NCBI GenBank assembly: GCA_947172415.1
Contig: OX359201.1
Span: 5,270,001-5,334,000 of the forward strand
Direction: 5' to 3'
DNA from: Chondrosia reniformis
Lineage: Eukaryota; Porifera; Demospongiae; Chondrillida; Chondrillidae
DNA: 64,000 nucleotides
Shown here: piece by piece, positions 1-11,329 of the stretch
Layout of the letters: every line of letters starts with the position of its first letter
Numbering within the stretch: the stretch's first letter is position 1
Position numbers and translations under genes: made by a program
The notes under the pieces: generated by a model
Databases searched by the model: none
What the model was told of the DNA's origin: nothing
Seen by the model: the letters and a program-made list of their open reading frames with translations, nothing else

Positions 1-104
1 AGAGTAATTTAACATATTAAACGTATACGTACGTATTACACTTTCCTTGTGCATACACATCACTTATTGTGATAAGCCTTTGATTTCTTTCAATGCTTGT
101 ATAG

Positions 105-2570
105 ATTGCAGAGCAGAAGATAAGAACACTGGAAGGGAAGTTGGCAGACTATGAGGAGAGATTTTCTGATCAGACAAGACTCATAGCAGAGCTTACCATA
201 AAGGTACCCTTTCTTATTGAAGAATGAATCCTATCTAGGATGGAGACATTTATTGCAGATTTTATCTTACATTGTGTGACTGGTGTTGCATTCTCCTCTT
301 CCTCACAGGCTGAGCAGCAATTTACTACAGTTGATGATTTGAAGGAGAAGGGTAGAGCTTCTTCAGCTGAAAACTCTTACTTGCAGTCAAAAGTAGAAGT
401 TCTAGAGAAGTACATATTTATAATCTGTTTATATTTGAAATGCTTCCTAAATGACCTGTTGGCCTGTATGGGTAAAGTACTAACATTATGTTTAGCCTTG
501 ACACATGTACATACGTATGTTATTAATTAAATGATTTGAGTGTATCATGTGCGAACATACTATATAGCGCTAGAGGCCGCATACAATAAGACAAACAAAA
601 TTTAAGGGATATTTCTGTATGATGTCGCAATAGTTAAAATTTGATAATCAAGTCTTAAAAAAAATCTTCTGTTTCACATCTCCACAAACGTATATCGTAC
701 TGTCCATATGTAGTCACTAATTATCTTTAACTTTTTGTTGTGATGAAAATACGTTTTACTTTCTGAAGGAGGTTGCAGGAGAGTGATCATCAGAACAGAG
801 ATTTGGTTGTGATGGTTGGAAAGAAGGAGGAGCGGATTCAACACTTGGAGGTTAGATCACAAAGCAGGGCAATCAATTTAACAGAATTAAGCAATTTGTA
901 CTAATTATTGTGTTAATTTATATTATTGAATTAAGTAGCTTTGTGGTTATTTCACACTTGTAGTGTAGTTAGCTACTCAACAGGATTCATTGATATGACT
1001 CAGACACTAGAGGCATAGTGTTGGAAGGCAACCTGTGTTTTATGACTTGAATAAGCATTAAACTGCCTTCAAAGGCTCTATACATATTGGCTTCCCTCTT
1101 CTTTATTGCACCCTCCTGTCTGCAGAGTCGTATTGAGGAGTCTATGGCAGACTTGACACAGTTAAGAAAATCTTATGATTCTGCCAAGGATGACAGTCGG
1201 CGGCAAGTTGACCATCTGAAAGACAAGACTGTGGCAAAGGTATTCGGTTCCATCTGTTACTATATAGTTACCACTATGGATGCCGCTGCATGCCACTCAT
1301 TGAGATGTATTTGGTCTAATTGCTTCATGATACAGAGAATGCACTACATTTCCTTATATGTTGTGAAGAACTTATTTCATTTTGGAATTAATCACTTAAG
1401 TTTCCTTGTAAATGCAGTCTAATTTTTCACTATTCAATTGACCCATTTCCCCATGTTATATGTCAGTTTGTCTGAAATGCACAGCACATTAAAGAACCTT
1501 AATAGGGGATAATTTGGTTGAAAAAGAAAAGCAGTTTGATTTGTCTGTGTAAATGGGTCCTCATATACTTTAGGAGAGAACAAGCTTGAGTAGGATTGCT
1601 GATTTGGAGTCCCAACTCAGTAGAGCCAACTTGTCCCTTAGCCAATTGAAGAGATCTAAGGAAGAAGTAAGTCTTATTTTTGGGTCATTTTAATATCAAA
1701 AATGAGGAAAGCCTTTAGTTGATAGAAATATGTAGTTGTAGTATTATTGCCTTACTTTGTAATTTTTGATTGGATAGAACAGGACTGTTGTTTCCTAAAT
1801 ACATAACATTTGTGTAGACTTATCTGTCAGCAATGTCTGATTGAGGAAGGAGTTACTGTTTTGTATCTTACCAAATAGTATGTCCTTATGTGTGTGTGGT
1901 GTACCCATGTCACATAGCAACCAGCTTCTCAATCACACAACTTGACTGTTTCACTTATACAATGTCACCAAATAGTATGTCCTTATGTGTGTGTGGTGTA
2001 TCCATGTCACATAGCAACCAGCTTCTCAATCACAGAACTTGACTGTTTCACTTATACATGTTCTAAGTGTTTTGTAATTTACTGTTGAGATCAGCCTCAC
2101 ATATACATATGTAATGATTTAGGTACAAGATAAGATTGGTTACATCTGGTCTATATAATAAATATTCCCATCACACTGGCTTCTGTATGCTGTGAATAAT
2201 TTCTCAGGAGAAGCCTTAAGGATATATGGAAACACACATTGACTCCTTCGCTCAATGTAGTCTTTCATTGCCACTTCAATGCTATACAAGCACATGCACT
2301 ATATGTACTTATATAGCTGATAAACCTTATTAATAGCCACTATAAGTATCTCAATACATCACAGATTTACTATCTCTTTAGAGTTACATATATCATGTAT
2401 TGTGTGTACAGGCGGAGAGGAGATATACTTCAAAGATAACAGAAATGAAAGAACGTTATGAGCAAGCCAGCAATGCTCACAGGAGCCTTCAAAACTACGT
2501 ATCCCTCTTGAAGTCCTCCTATGTCAACATGTTCAGTGACCTTGGCACCAGTCCAACCAAGTTGGCATGA
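105..2570 (+). CDS. ODF2: ODF2/cenexin-like coiled-coil protein, 3' exons (partial)
   Basis: The 5' part lies outside the window. Exons, all phase 0: 105-203, 309 to about 398 (or 392), 779-850, 1126-1239, 1574-1666 and 2412-2570 (TGA). Each has an AG acceptor and a GT donor, and the joined reading stays open. The product is almost pure coiled coil, rich in E, K, Q, L and R. The last exon carries HRSLQNYVSLLKSSY, which strongly resembles the C-terminal motif of vertebrate ODF2 (outer dense fibre protein 2/cenexin), as does SRIADLESQLSRANLSL before it. ODF2 builds centriole distal and subdistal appendages and sperm-tail fibres, so a basal-body or centriole role is expected. The donor of the second exon is the least certain boundary. 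The family call rests on remembered motif similarity. Confidence 0.72.
1868..2058. repeat. Two-copy direct repeat in ODF2-like intron
   Basis: A unit of about 98 bp starting at accaaatagtatgtcc is present twice in a row, from about 1868 and about 1966. Only a few substitutions separate the copies. It is intronic and non-coding. Confidence 0.85.
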
Positions 2571-3097
2571 TATAGAGCAGAACATAAGTCACTTTGAAGT
2601 CATCTAATTCTTAGACTATTAACTACACTCTTTTTATTTCGGGTTCTATTACATATACTATAGTTATACTGTATCTATACACTGATATACAGTTTTATTT
2701 CATTTCACAGCTTCACTGTTTTATTTTTGTTTGTGATCAGTTCTTTTTAGACTTTACAGCATATACATATATACATAGGATTGCTGATAAAGACCTACGG
2801 GTTGAAACGTTCTATTCCAAAGATTTAATGTTGCTGTTGCTCAATAAACTTCATATAATTATCATCTTGATCGCCACAAATAAGCCCTATCACTTCATAC
2901 ATAGGTACGTATACGTACATATGTTATTTCGTTGATTTCCACACGATCATAAATTGTTACAGTATAACAGTTATAATAACAAATTTAAAAAAGTGGTGTC
3001 ACATATATATACAGTATATAAGTACAACGACAAAATTGGTTAATATATATTTCAATGAATAAATTAAAAAGGTGTTTAGATGACGCAAACAATACTG
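2571..3097. other. Convergent intergenic region / 3' UTRs
   Basis: This separates the stop of the ODF2-like gene (+) from the stop of the kinase gene (-). An AATAAA at 2843-2848 could serve the + gene. The stretch is otherwise AT-rich with nothing further recognised. Confidence 0.6.
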
Positions 3098-4801
3098 TTA
3101 TGCCTTTTGAATACTGCAAACAATTTCATGCAGTCTTTTGAAGTCTGGTCTGTCATTTGGAGTGTGTTTCCAGCACATAAGCATCATGGCATAAACATCA
3201 TTAGGGCAGTTTGCTGGCTTTTGGAGGAGCTTTCTTCTTGGACCTTTCATTGCATCCTTGACAAGATCTTCATTCCGTAAGTGTGAAAATGGATTCGGCC
3301 TTCCCAATGTAAAGATTTCCCAGACAGTTATCCCAAACGACCAAACATCAGATTTTTCAGAGAATTTTCCAAAGAAAGACTCGTACGGTATGTGCCTTAA
3401 TGGTAGAGCAGTGTTGCTCCTATTAACGGCATAGTGTAGGTTCTTAGTTAGGCCAAAATCTGCTATTTTTATTGTACGATTAGCACCAACCAAGCAATTT
3501 CTTGCCGCAAGATCCCTATGTACCAAATTCAGGGAAGCCAGGTAATTCATACCATCCACAATTTGGGCTACAATACACAAGAGACTGGAAACTGATATGG
3601 TATTCTTCTCTGCGTCATTCTCATGAGCAACAGTAAACTTTCTAAGGTAATTTTTAAGATCACCATTAATCATAAACTCCATAACTATAAATGGAACTCC
3701 CTCTGAACAAACTCCAAGGAGATTGACAATGTGATTATGACTGAGTCTTGAGAGTAACTTGACTTCTTTGACAAAGGCTGCCTGTGTATCGCTTGGTGAA
3801 TTTTCTTTCAGTACTTTTACAGCCACCAAAACTGAAACGTTAGTGTCTGCATCATTTGGATCAATTCGTAGTTCTTTCAGACTGAGACTATTGGTCTCTG
3901 CTAGATAGACCTTTCCAAAGTGGCCGGCTCCAAACTCGCGCAAAAAGGTGATATTTTGCGGGTGTATTCTAGGTACATCTGTCGCTTGCAGCGTTAATAA
4001 TGTAGCTGATTCGTACGCAGGGTTGACGTCGTACGAGGAGGATGGAGGACTTTCATCAGACTCAGATGAGGTGTCGTGCAATACAGGATGGTAGTAATGT
4101 CTCTCCAGAGAAGAATAGAGTTGGGCGTAATCTCCGCTGTCTATCCATTCTTTAACGGATTCTTCATTAGGTTCTACGGAGATTATATCTAAACCTTCGT
4201 CGCTACTGATGCTGACAGATATTGGTTCGATGTAGGGCATTGGCCCGGATCTGGAAATTGGAACTATATCCTCTTCTACTGAGCTTAATCGTGGAAACTG
4301 AGGGACGACTTCCAATAAGGCATTACCGTGATCATCCGAGATTACTGAATCACCTGTGACTGGTCTATTGGGTACGTGATCTGCAATATCAGCCAAATTG
4401 CAAGTTCGCTCGCTGGATTCTGATGACGTTAAACTAGGCGATCTTATCGTATCCAATCTTGCAAGTAATCGTGTAGGCCCCTGAGGTGCTTCATCAATAG
4501 TATCATAGTCTGAATTAGGAATGGAAGAGGGTAGAGTTCTAGCACTGTGTTTGAAAGATTCGCCCCGTAGTATGGACAATCCTCTATGAGCTTGCCACTC
4601 ATTGCGAACGATGGGTGCCTCGGATTGTCTTCTCTGCTTTCTTCGATCTTTTAGCGTATAAATGATGCTACATGTAAGTAGACCGATGATGACGACAAAA
4701 ATTAAAATGATGACTGCTACAGCGGTAAGTACACCGCCAATCGTATCGTTTGTAGTCGTACCAAACGGACCTCCGAGATTAGTCTGGTTATTAAGGTCCA
4801 T
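3098..4801 (-). CDS. Membrane tyrosine kinase with very short ectodomain, intronless
   Basis: One 567-residue open frame. Residues 1-21 are short and hydrophilic with two N-glycosylation sequons (NQT, NDT); 22-50 form one transmembrane segment followed by a basic stop-transfer stretch (KDRRKQRR). Residues 51-280 are a Ser/acidic juxtamembrane region with tyrosine motifs, including NPAY at 260-263. The kinase domain spans about 283-565: GAGHFG loop, VAVK lysine 329, helix-C Glu346, HRDLAARN with Asp430, DFG 448-450 and SDVWSFG. HRDLAARN marks a tyrosine kinase. The P+1 segment reads PLRHIPYES where most have P-(I/V)-(R/K)-WM-x-PE, so Trp is replaced by His and Pro by Tyr. There is no signal peptide or ligand-binding domain. 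An in-frame stop lies just upstream of the ATG, so an ectodomain would have to come from upstream exons through an acceptor near 4822, which looks weak. It resembles DDR-type RTKs most, but the subfamily is not assigned. Confidence 0.88.
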   Translation of the reverse strand: MDLNNQTNLGGPFGTTTNDTIGGVLTAVAVIILIFVVIIGLLTCSIIYTLKDRRKQRRQSEAPIVRNEWQAHRGLSILRGESFKHSARTLPSSIPNSDYDTIDEAPQGPTRLLARLDTIRSPSLTSSESSERTCNLADIADHVPNRPVTGDSVISDDHGNALLEVVPQFPRLSSVEEDIVPISRSGPMPYIEPISVSISSDEGLDIISVEPNEESVKEWIDSGDYAQLYSSLERHYYHPVLHDTSSESDESPPSSSYDVNPAYESATLLTLQATDVPRIHPQNITFLREFGAGHFGKVYLAETNSLSLKELRIDPNDADTNVSVLVAVKVLKENSPSDTQAAFVKEVKLLSRLSHNHIVNLLGVCSEGVPFIVMEFMINGDLKNYLRKFTVAHENDAEKNTISVSSLLCIVAQIVDGMNYLASLNLVHRDLAARNCLVGANRTIKIADFGLTKNLHYAVNRSNTALPLRHIPYESFFGKFSEKSDVWSFGITVWEIFTLGRPNPFSHLRNEDLVKDAMKGPRRKLLQKPANCPNDVYAMMLMCWKHTPNDRPDFKRLHEIVCSIQKA

Positions 4802-4985
4802 AGCTGGCCTGCGGTAGCCTGTTCACTTTCACTCTAGCTAGGAAAGATTGTTTAGCTACAAATGTCATTACGTATGATCTTTATATATATCGACGATGAG
4901 CTCATAGAAATGCCAAAAGTATACGATAATTGTCTGCGGTTAAGATTTGCCAAAACGCTAACGTAGAAACCCGTGAAACCCACGC
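4802..4985. promoter_or_regulatory. Probable bidirectional promoter (kinase / TOM5-like)
   Basis: Only about 184 bp separate the divergent start codons at 4801 (-) and 4986 (+), so both promoters must lie here or overlap the genes. No specific factor site is claimed. Confidence 0.5.
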
Positions 4986-5226
4986 ATGATGTTCAGAGCA
5001 GAGAAACAAGGAGGACAAGAGGAAAGTTTTGAGCAGATTCAAAAGGAATCCAGAAGGACTGCGGTGATATCTTTTGTTAGCTTCATAGGGATAGTTGTAG
5101 CTCTAAGAATAGGTAAGTATTAGTAGCACTTCTTTGTCACTGTTTAATACACAATCAATGACGCACTTGAGAAATGTCTGTCTCTTCACTTTAGGTCCCA
5201 CTATTTGGAACAAGTTTTTTAATTGA
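4986..5226 (+). CDS. TOMM5: TOM5-like small subunit of the mitochondrial TOM complex
   Basis: Two exons, 4986-5112 and 5195-5226 (TGA), with donor AG|gtaagt and acceptor ttag|GT. They join in phase 1 to give 52 residues; human TOM5 has 51. An acidic/basic N-terminus (EESFEQIQKESRR) leads into one hydrophobic helix (TAVISFVSFIGIVVALRI) and a short tail, GPTIWNKFFN. Position by position this follows the TOM5 layout: an EEMKRKMRE-like helix, one membrane span ending ALLRV, then a TPF-type tail. TOM5 is a tail-anchored small Tom that stabilises the outer-membrane import pore. The protein is too short for certainty, but length, topology and register agree. The second ATG at 4989 is an alternative start. 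Confidence 0.68.
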
Positions 5227-5418
5227 AAGAATATACGGATAGACCTTTTTAATTTAAAGTTATAACTCAATGGATTATTAGTATTTAATTGAACATTAAC
5301 AAATTGATTTACTATATTGTAACAAATAATGTACAATTTACACAACTGATGACAGTGTGACTTTCAAAAATAAAACCGTTACTATATTGAAGGTATTAAT
5401 ATATTTCAAAAATGAGTA

Positions 5419-8400
5419 TTATAAAAGCACTGAGTCTTGTCCATGTTTATCAATACAGTCCTGTACTGTTCTCATTGCCAGTTTAAATCTGCTGTCAATA
5501 ACTTGAAGTTGGTCTGGGTGCAACACAGGAGAGAGCGGATCCTTTCTTAATCTAGACCGAAGTCTCTCAGATAATGGGGAATTGTGGTCTTCCAGAATAA
5601 GCTTCAGTCTCTCCCAAGTAGTTCTTCTAAACCTAAATAGAGGAAATGCAAGTGCTAAGTGTAAATCAAAGCACAATAATTATTGCTAAATTAGCAGAGG
5701 AAAAAAACAAAGAAGCAGTGGCAGGATTGGAGTCCAAATTTACTAGCCTTGTGAACAAAATGGCAGAAATTGTATGGAATCGTTAGTACTGTACTCTTTT
5801 GTGGGCTGTCGAGCAGTTACAGTTAGTTATATAGGATTTTAAGTTGCTGATTAAATGACTGATTTTATAGATTATATTTCGGTCACCGGTGCTCTGCTTA
5901 CGAGCTACATATTCCAAGAAACACCTCTCTGGTACAGTGGAGAAGAATAAAGTAAAGAAGCCCTCTTCTCATCCAAAGCTCTACAGGCTATGCTCCGTGT
6001 ACATCTATGTATTCATAGGACTGATATAGGAAATGGTACTTTAGAATTTATGGCCAAGGACTCACAAAAGATCAAGAAGAAGACAAAGACTCCCAGGGTC
6101 ACTGATAAAGGGTGGAATTCCCAGAATCAACTATCTGGCTCAGTGGAGAAGAAGAAGGAGGAGAAAACTCTTGTATCTTCATCTAAAGCTCTCACTAGGT
6201 TTAGTTCCCCTATACGTCTTTACTCTAAAGTAGATGTAGCATGTTGGAAATGAAAAATGGTGTGCAAGTATTCATGACACACACTAACTTGCAACACTGT
6301 TTGATTGGTTCTAGTATGGACATCTCATTTCGATATGGATTTCTGAAACTATAATATCAGAAAGATGCAAATGAGTAGCTCAGGATAAGACAGTGTGATA
6401 TTGTATGGCCAGAAATTTGGCGGATTGTTCAAATTATTGCATTTGGCTGATTTCACTTTGGTGATTATACTGACAGGACACTTGTTCTCCTGCATTCCAT
6501 ATAGTTTGGTGGTTTAAATATCGGATTGCTCTCAAAACCACCAATCCATCAAAATAAATTCCCAACCAAAATTTCCAGCCATAAAGGAGAAGAGAGTATT
6601 ATTTACCCTTTTCCATTGTCAAGGTGAAGTATTCTTCCATTCAACCCATCTGCTTCAAAGGTTTCGTAATGGTGCCTGTCAGCATTGTCTACACAAATAG
6701 TTAAATGTGATCACATGCCTATCTAATTGGGCCATGTTGCTCAACACAGCTAGGAGATTATGCAATTCAGGTCCATATATATAATTGTCCAATTATTTAA
6801 AACAACTGACCAGTTACAAAATCAAAAAGAGCTGTTTCTGTGACATCTAGTAGCCTAGGGCCACTATTGTAGGGAGGTTTCAACATGACTGAATCCTTGC
6901 AGTAGTGTTCATCTTGCTCCCACCTGAAGCCAAAATGAAGGCAATTCATATATCCATATACAATGGTATTATGATACATTGAGATACGTATATGTATGTA
7001 CTATGGGAACCAACTGTGGAGTTACCAAACACAATTAGTGATCTAATAGTGGGATACTTTTAAGTGAGAAATATACAGTCCATAGACTGCACAGAAGCAA
7101 ACACTTTAAGTAATTTATCATATCCAGGAGATGGTGTATTTTACAATGCACTTTCTACTCTGAATGTCACTATTACTTTTTCCAACTTAGCCTTGATCAA
7201 TCTTGTTATTACAGAGTTTTCAAAAGAAATTCCTTACCTGGCCTTTGTCGGTCTGTATGTTCTCTGGTAAGGATGTCGCCATGTTTTTAATTTCATGTTG
7301 CTAGGCAACCATATTGTTAGGGATCCATCCATAATGGTTCCATCTGCACAAGCAGCCTCAGATCTCTTGCAGTAATAACAGACACCATAGAAACAGGTAT
7401 CACTACCTACATTAAGTACAGGATTTAATTAGTGGATGGATGGATGGATGGATGGATGGGTGGATGGATGGGCGGACAGATGGATGGATGGATGGACAGA
7501 TGGAGGGATGGATGGGTGGACAGATGGAGGGATGGATGGGTGGACAGATGGAGGGATGGATGGGTGGACAGATGGAGGGATGGAGGGATGGATGGGCGGA
7601 CAGACAGATGGAAGGATGGATGGGTGGATGGGCGAAAGATGGATGGGTGGACAGATGGAGGGATGGATGGGTGGACAGATGGAGGGATGGATGGGTGGAC
7701 AGACGGATGGATGGAGTACCATTAAAGAAGAAGGTCTTCCTAAGTTTATCAGAAATGACTGGTTTAATATATTCCAAATCAATTCTCCTTCCGACAACAG
7801 GTGGTGCCATGTTAAATCCCAGTATGCTGTAAATAGTACAAAATAGTATGTAACTGTATATACTGTTGTCATTCTGCAGACACATATACACAAACATTTC
7901 GCTTGATTTGAATTTTTAACTGTGTCAGCAGAGAGGTACTTATCTATTAATGACCTACCCGTCAAGATGGAAGGCTGCTATCTCCCCATCGTGCCTGTCA
8001 AACCCAGCATAAGGATCTCCCTTTATCGCAACATTTGAATTGTAACGTTTTGGTTTAAACACTACCATCTGTCCGCCCTCTAACACTACAGTGGCTTTCA
8101 ACTGAGTCCCTTTGTACCCCACGTCAAAACTATTGATAGGCGCCTCGGCCATTGCCGTCAAAAGACGGTTCAAATCCATACTCTCAAAGGCATTCTCAGG
8201 CAATATTGATAGAGAGCTTGGCCATTTTCGCCACATGTTCCATACACTTGGGTATGATATATCAGAAGAAGACGCTTTTAATGTCGTTTCAATTCTCCTT
8301 TTGCTTCCCTTGACCTGAAACTCGTTATCGACTGGTAATACTTCATCTGTTACTTTGACCACCAAAGTTGGGTGTTCCTCTTTCCTTTTCTGGCTCTCTT

Positions 8401-8530
8401 CATCGCCACCCATCACGACAGAATCGTGCCTTGGGTACTTTCGAAAGCCAGGGTTGTGCATGAATATGCTCCACACGATTAATACTAGCAATAGGGTACC
8501 GACTAATAGCAACCTGCTCCTCCATTTCAT
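5419..8530 (-). CDS. FAM20B: FAM20B-like secretory-pathway kinase (glycosaminoglycan xylosylkinase type)
   Basis: Seven exons on the - strand: 8530-7959, 7826-7720, 7406-7238, 6923-6811, 6688-6607, 6348-6289 and 5632-5419 (TAA). They total 1317 nt, 438 residues, and every splice phase agrees. The N-terminus is a type II signal anchor ([15 protein letters not shown]). Kinase landmarks: VVFKPKRY near residue 157, the Cys-rich [28 protein letters not shown] near 323 (catalytic Asp), DNGKG near 345 (metal-binding Asp) and [10 protein letters not shown]. The FYGxCYYC motif and a [10 protein letters not shown] stretch favour FAM20B, which phosphorylates xylose in the glycosaminoglycan linker in the Golgi, over FAM20C. 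An in-frame ATG at 8707 would add 59 residues with another hydrophobic stretch; 8530 fits the family better. Introns hold a MITE, a dispersed repeat and a minisatellite. Confidence 0.87.
5930..6275 (+). repeat. Dispersed repeat family 1, copies in FAM20B-like intron
   Basis: Positions 6057-6275 match 10172-10385, about 20085-20240 (+) and about 19095-19215 (-). Shared words include AGTGGAGAAGAAG, CTCATC(C/T)AAAGCTCTC, CACTAGGTTTAGTTCCCC and AGATGTAGCAT. A shorter partial copy precedes it at 5936-5990. Mobile origin is inferred from dispersal; no coding capacity was seen. Confidence 0.75.
6402..6585. repeat. MITE-like element A1 with terminal inverted repeats
   Basis: The left end, TATGGCCAGAAATTTGG, is mirrored by the right end, CCAAAATTTCCAGCCATA. 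The same ends (TATAGCCA...AATTTGGCGG) bound the element at 14543-14676. It lies in a FAM20B-like intron and has no coding capacity. Confidence 0.65.
7432..7716. repeat. GGAT-rich minisatellite in FAM20B-like intron 2
   Basis: Tandem ggatggat and ggacagatggagg units run for about 285 bp between two exons. The lack of stops in several frames is a by-product of the repeat, so the WMDGW-type and HPSI-type frames are not genes. Confidence 0.95.
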
Positions 8531-8775
8531 TTTGGAAGTGATTGCGCAATTGACGTCCGACTCCAAAAGGTCAACGGTGAATATGAAGCATGCATATGAG
8601 AAAGGATATGTATTAGGTATTCCTAGCAGAACAATCCCAAACGTTGCACTAACGACGAGACCTGTCAAAAACCGTAACGTTTTGTATCTTACTGAAGTGC
8701 CGCGCAAAATTCACAGTCGACCTTTTAGCCATCGAGTATTGCGCAATCATGTAGGCCTTTATGCATTAGCTAAAA
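8531..8775. promoter_or_regulatory. Probable bidirectional promoter (FAM20B-like / histidine phosphatase)
   Basis: The divergent start codons at 8530 (-) and 8776 (+) are 245 bp apart. If the FAM20B-like protein starts at 8707, only 68 bp remain. No specific sites were recognised. Confidence 0.45.
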
Positions 8776-11329
8776 ATGGCGTTCTCTGCCAATAATATTG
8801 AGACCAACAACCCGAAGCAGCAGTCTGCTTGGAGAAATCGTTACTTTGGAATACGTCATGGACAAGTAGGGACTATAGGAGATTTATTCTTTTGTGTTTG
8901 AATGTAAATGTAGACCTTCATATCGTAGAGTGAAGCCAACACCGGAGCTATAATTGTGAGTTACCCAGAGAATGGACTGAATAACTTCGGACTCACTTCA
9001 CATGGAAGTACTCAGGTTACCGAGGTAGGCTTGTTATAAAAGCGCTTTTGCGTAGATGGAAGGATATGTAGAGTGTTACTGCACATGTCCCAGACATACG
9101 TTCATGTGCATGCTTCAATAATAATACAATTGAATTAGTGATTTGTCACGTGACTTTATGGGTCGTAGGACTGGTTAGTCACGTGACTTCTAATGGGTAT
9201 TTGTGACACTCCATTACATATACGTAGCTATATGCTATATACCTATGTATGTTTCATCTTTCAGCAGTCTTAGACAATTAGAGACATGAAACGTAATGAG
9301 AGTTTGGTCTTCTTCAGTGATTGATGGGACCTACCTTTCATATATTCAAATTAAATTTAATAAAATATTTTATTTACAGATTTATTTGACCACTGGTGTT
9401 GTACGTACCTTCCTTAATTAGGCTGCAGAAAAAATGAAAATAATGCTGGCTCAAATTGGGAAAACTGTCAAAGATATAATTTTGATAACATCTGATTTTA
9501 GGCGTTGCCTAGAAACAGCTACTATACTGTATACTGAACTTGAAGTGGAAGCAGACTTGAGAATAGAAGAGGCTCTCAGAGAAAGGAATTTTGGAGATTT
9601 AGAATTTTCACAGGTAGATAAATATATTAGAGTTTGGGAGAATGACATCAAGGACCCCTCCAAACCAAAGTTTAATGAAGAGACAGTCTTCAGTGTTGCC
9701 AAACGCTTGCAGAAGTTGCTTACTGTTCTAGAGAATGAGTACAGTAACAAGGTAATCATCTTTGTCTCCCACGGTGACGTCCTTCAGATTATGACCACTA
9801 TGTTTATGGGCTGCAAGCCAAATGAACATAGGGAAATCCCCTATCTGTGGAATGGTAGTATTCGAAACATGTCCGACCAGGCAGGGGACGTTATTCAGAA
9901 ACTGAAACAACTAAGGAAGAACAAGTTCTTTTTAGTCAGGCACGGACAAGTGAGACTTCTATGCATCTCTAAACTAAATCTGCTCCTTTATAAATCAAGA
10001 GCACATAATCACATTCCTTGTCTACAGTTGTAATAGAGACCCATTTCTCCCTTTGTCTCTGAATGGTTGGCCTACCTGCTTAATCCTGTCACCATTAACT
10101 AAAAATGCTCTAATGATAAACATGTCATGTGTTTGGTTGCTGAGGTTACACCACACAGTGATACTGTATACCCAGGACTCACAAAAGATCAAGAAGAAGA
10201 CAAAGACTACTAGGGTCACTGATGAAGGGTAGAATTCCCTGAAACAGCTGTCTAACCCAGTGGAGAAGGAGGAGGAGAAGACACTTGTATCCTCATCCAA
10301 AACTCTCACCAGATTTAGTTCCCTATAGGCCTTTTACTCTAGAATAGATGTAGCATATTGAAATATGATGTGTAAGATTTTATACCACAACATGATATTT
10401 AGAGCTCATTGCTGAGTATGTTTAATTATTATTGCCTGACTTTGCCGTTAAAAATCAATAGTTGTGTAATTGTTCAAATGTTTGGGTTTTAATTTGATTG
10501 TGTACATTTGGTTAGTAGTAAACTTTGAATGTAGTCTGTCACGTATTATTAGTTGGCAGTAATTGTAGCCATATCCTCCTACCTGTTGCCTATATCCTGT
10601 GGCATTCTCCTCCCAATGAAATCAGTCCTCAAGATGCAAATGCATTATTTGCTGTTTTTCTTCTCTGAATACATCTATTATTCCATTTTAACGACATAAT
10701 TGTATTTTGTGTTTATTTGTTAAATATTATGTGAAACTATGCAGGCCGAGTCTAATATCAAAAAGATGCTGGTGTCAAGTATGGAGGATGCAGAGAGAGC
10801 CTACGGATTGACTGATCTGGGGCACCAGCAAGCCCTCACAACGGCAGGAGACTTGAAGCGCCTTCTTACCGGAGCAGATAAGGAGTTCCACCCAGAGAAT
10901 GTCCTTGTTGTGACATCACCACTTCTACGAGCTGTTGAGACTGCAACAATCATCCACAAAGATTTGGGCTGCCTTCAGCCAATTTTGAAGGACCATGCAT
11001 TGATTGAAAGGCAGTTCGGAGACTTAAACCTGACTGAGGAAAATAATATTCTCAAGATCTGGGAAATGGATTGTATAAACATGTACACAGCCCCTTCTGG
11101 TGCCGAACCATTGATGACAATGCTAAGTCGCATGGTAGAGGTGATGAAGAGACTGGAATCAAGACACTCGGGAATGAAAATCATTTTGGTTTCACATGGT
11201 GATCTTATTAAAAAGATTAAACTTATTCTTCACGGATTACCTCCTCACTATGATCCAATGAAGATTCGAGTATTAAACTGCAGCATCATTCCTATTGTAT
11301 TTTCTAGGGATGATAGTTGCATTATGTAA
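8776..11329 (+). CDS. Tandem two-domain histidine phosphatase (phosphoglycerate-mutase-like)
   Basis: Four phase-0 exons: 8776-8865, 8929-9024, 9422-9949 and 10745-11329 (TAA), 432 residues. Two full histidine-phosphatase (PGAM superfamily) domains lie in tandem. Domain 1 has YFGIRHGQ (His28, the phospho-acceptor), RRCLETAT, RERNFGDLE and VSHGD near 177. Domain 2 has FFLVRHGQ (His236), LLRAVETAT, IERQFGDLN and VSHGD near 387. The family transfers phosphate through a phosphohistidine. All core residues are kept in both halves, so both may be active. The substrate cannot be read from sequence; the layout is closer to broad-specificity phosphatases than to glycolytic PGAM. There is no signal peptide, so it is probably cytosolic. 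An intron follows RHGQ at the same codon in both halves, a mark of internal gene duplication. Confidence 0.88.
10172..10385 (+). repeat. Dispersed repeat family 1, copy in phosphatase intron 3
   Basis: Close match to 6057-6275, starting ggactcacaaaagatcaag and ending near agatgtagcatatt. The same elements appear in the same order, with several substitutions and small indels. Confidence 0.8.

Noticed and set aside
7412..7965. Long open frames over the GGAT minisatellite in both directions
   Set aside because: Stop-free frames arise from the repeat itself. The only true exon here is 7720-7826 of the FAM20B-like gene.
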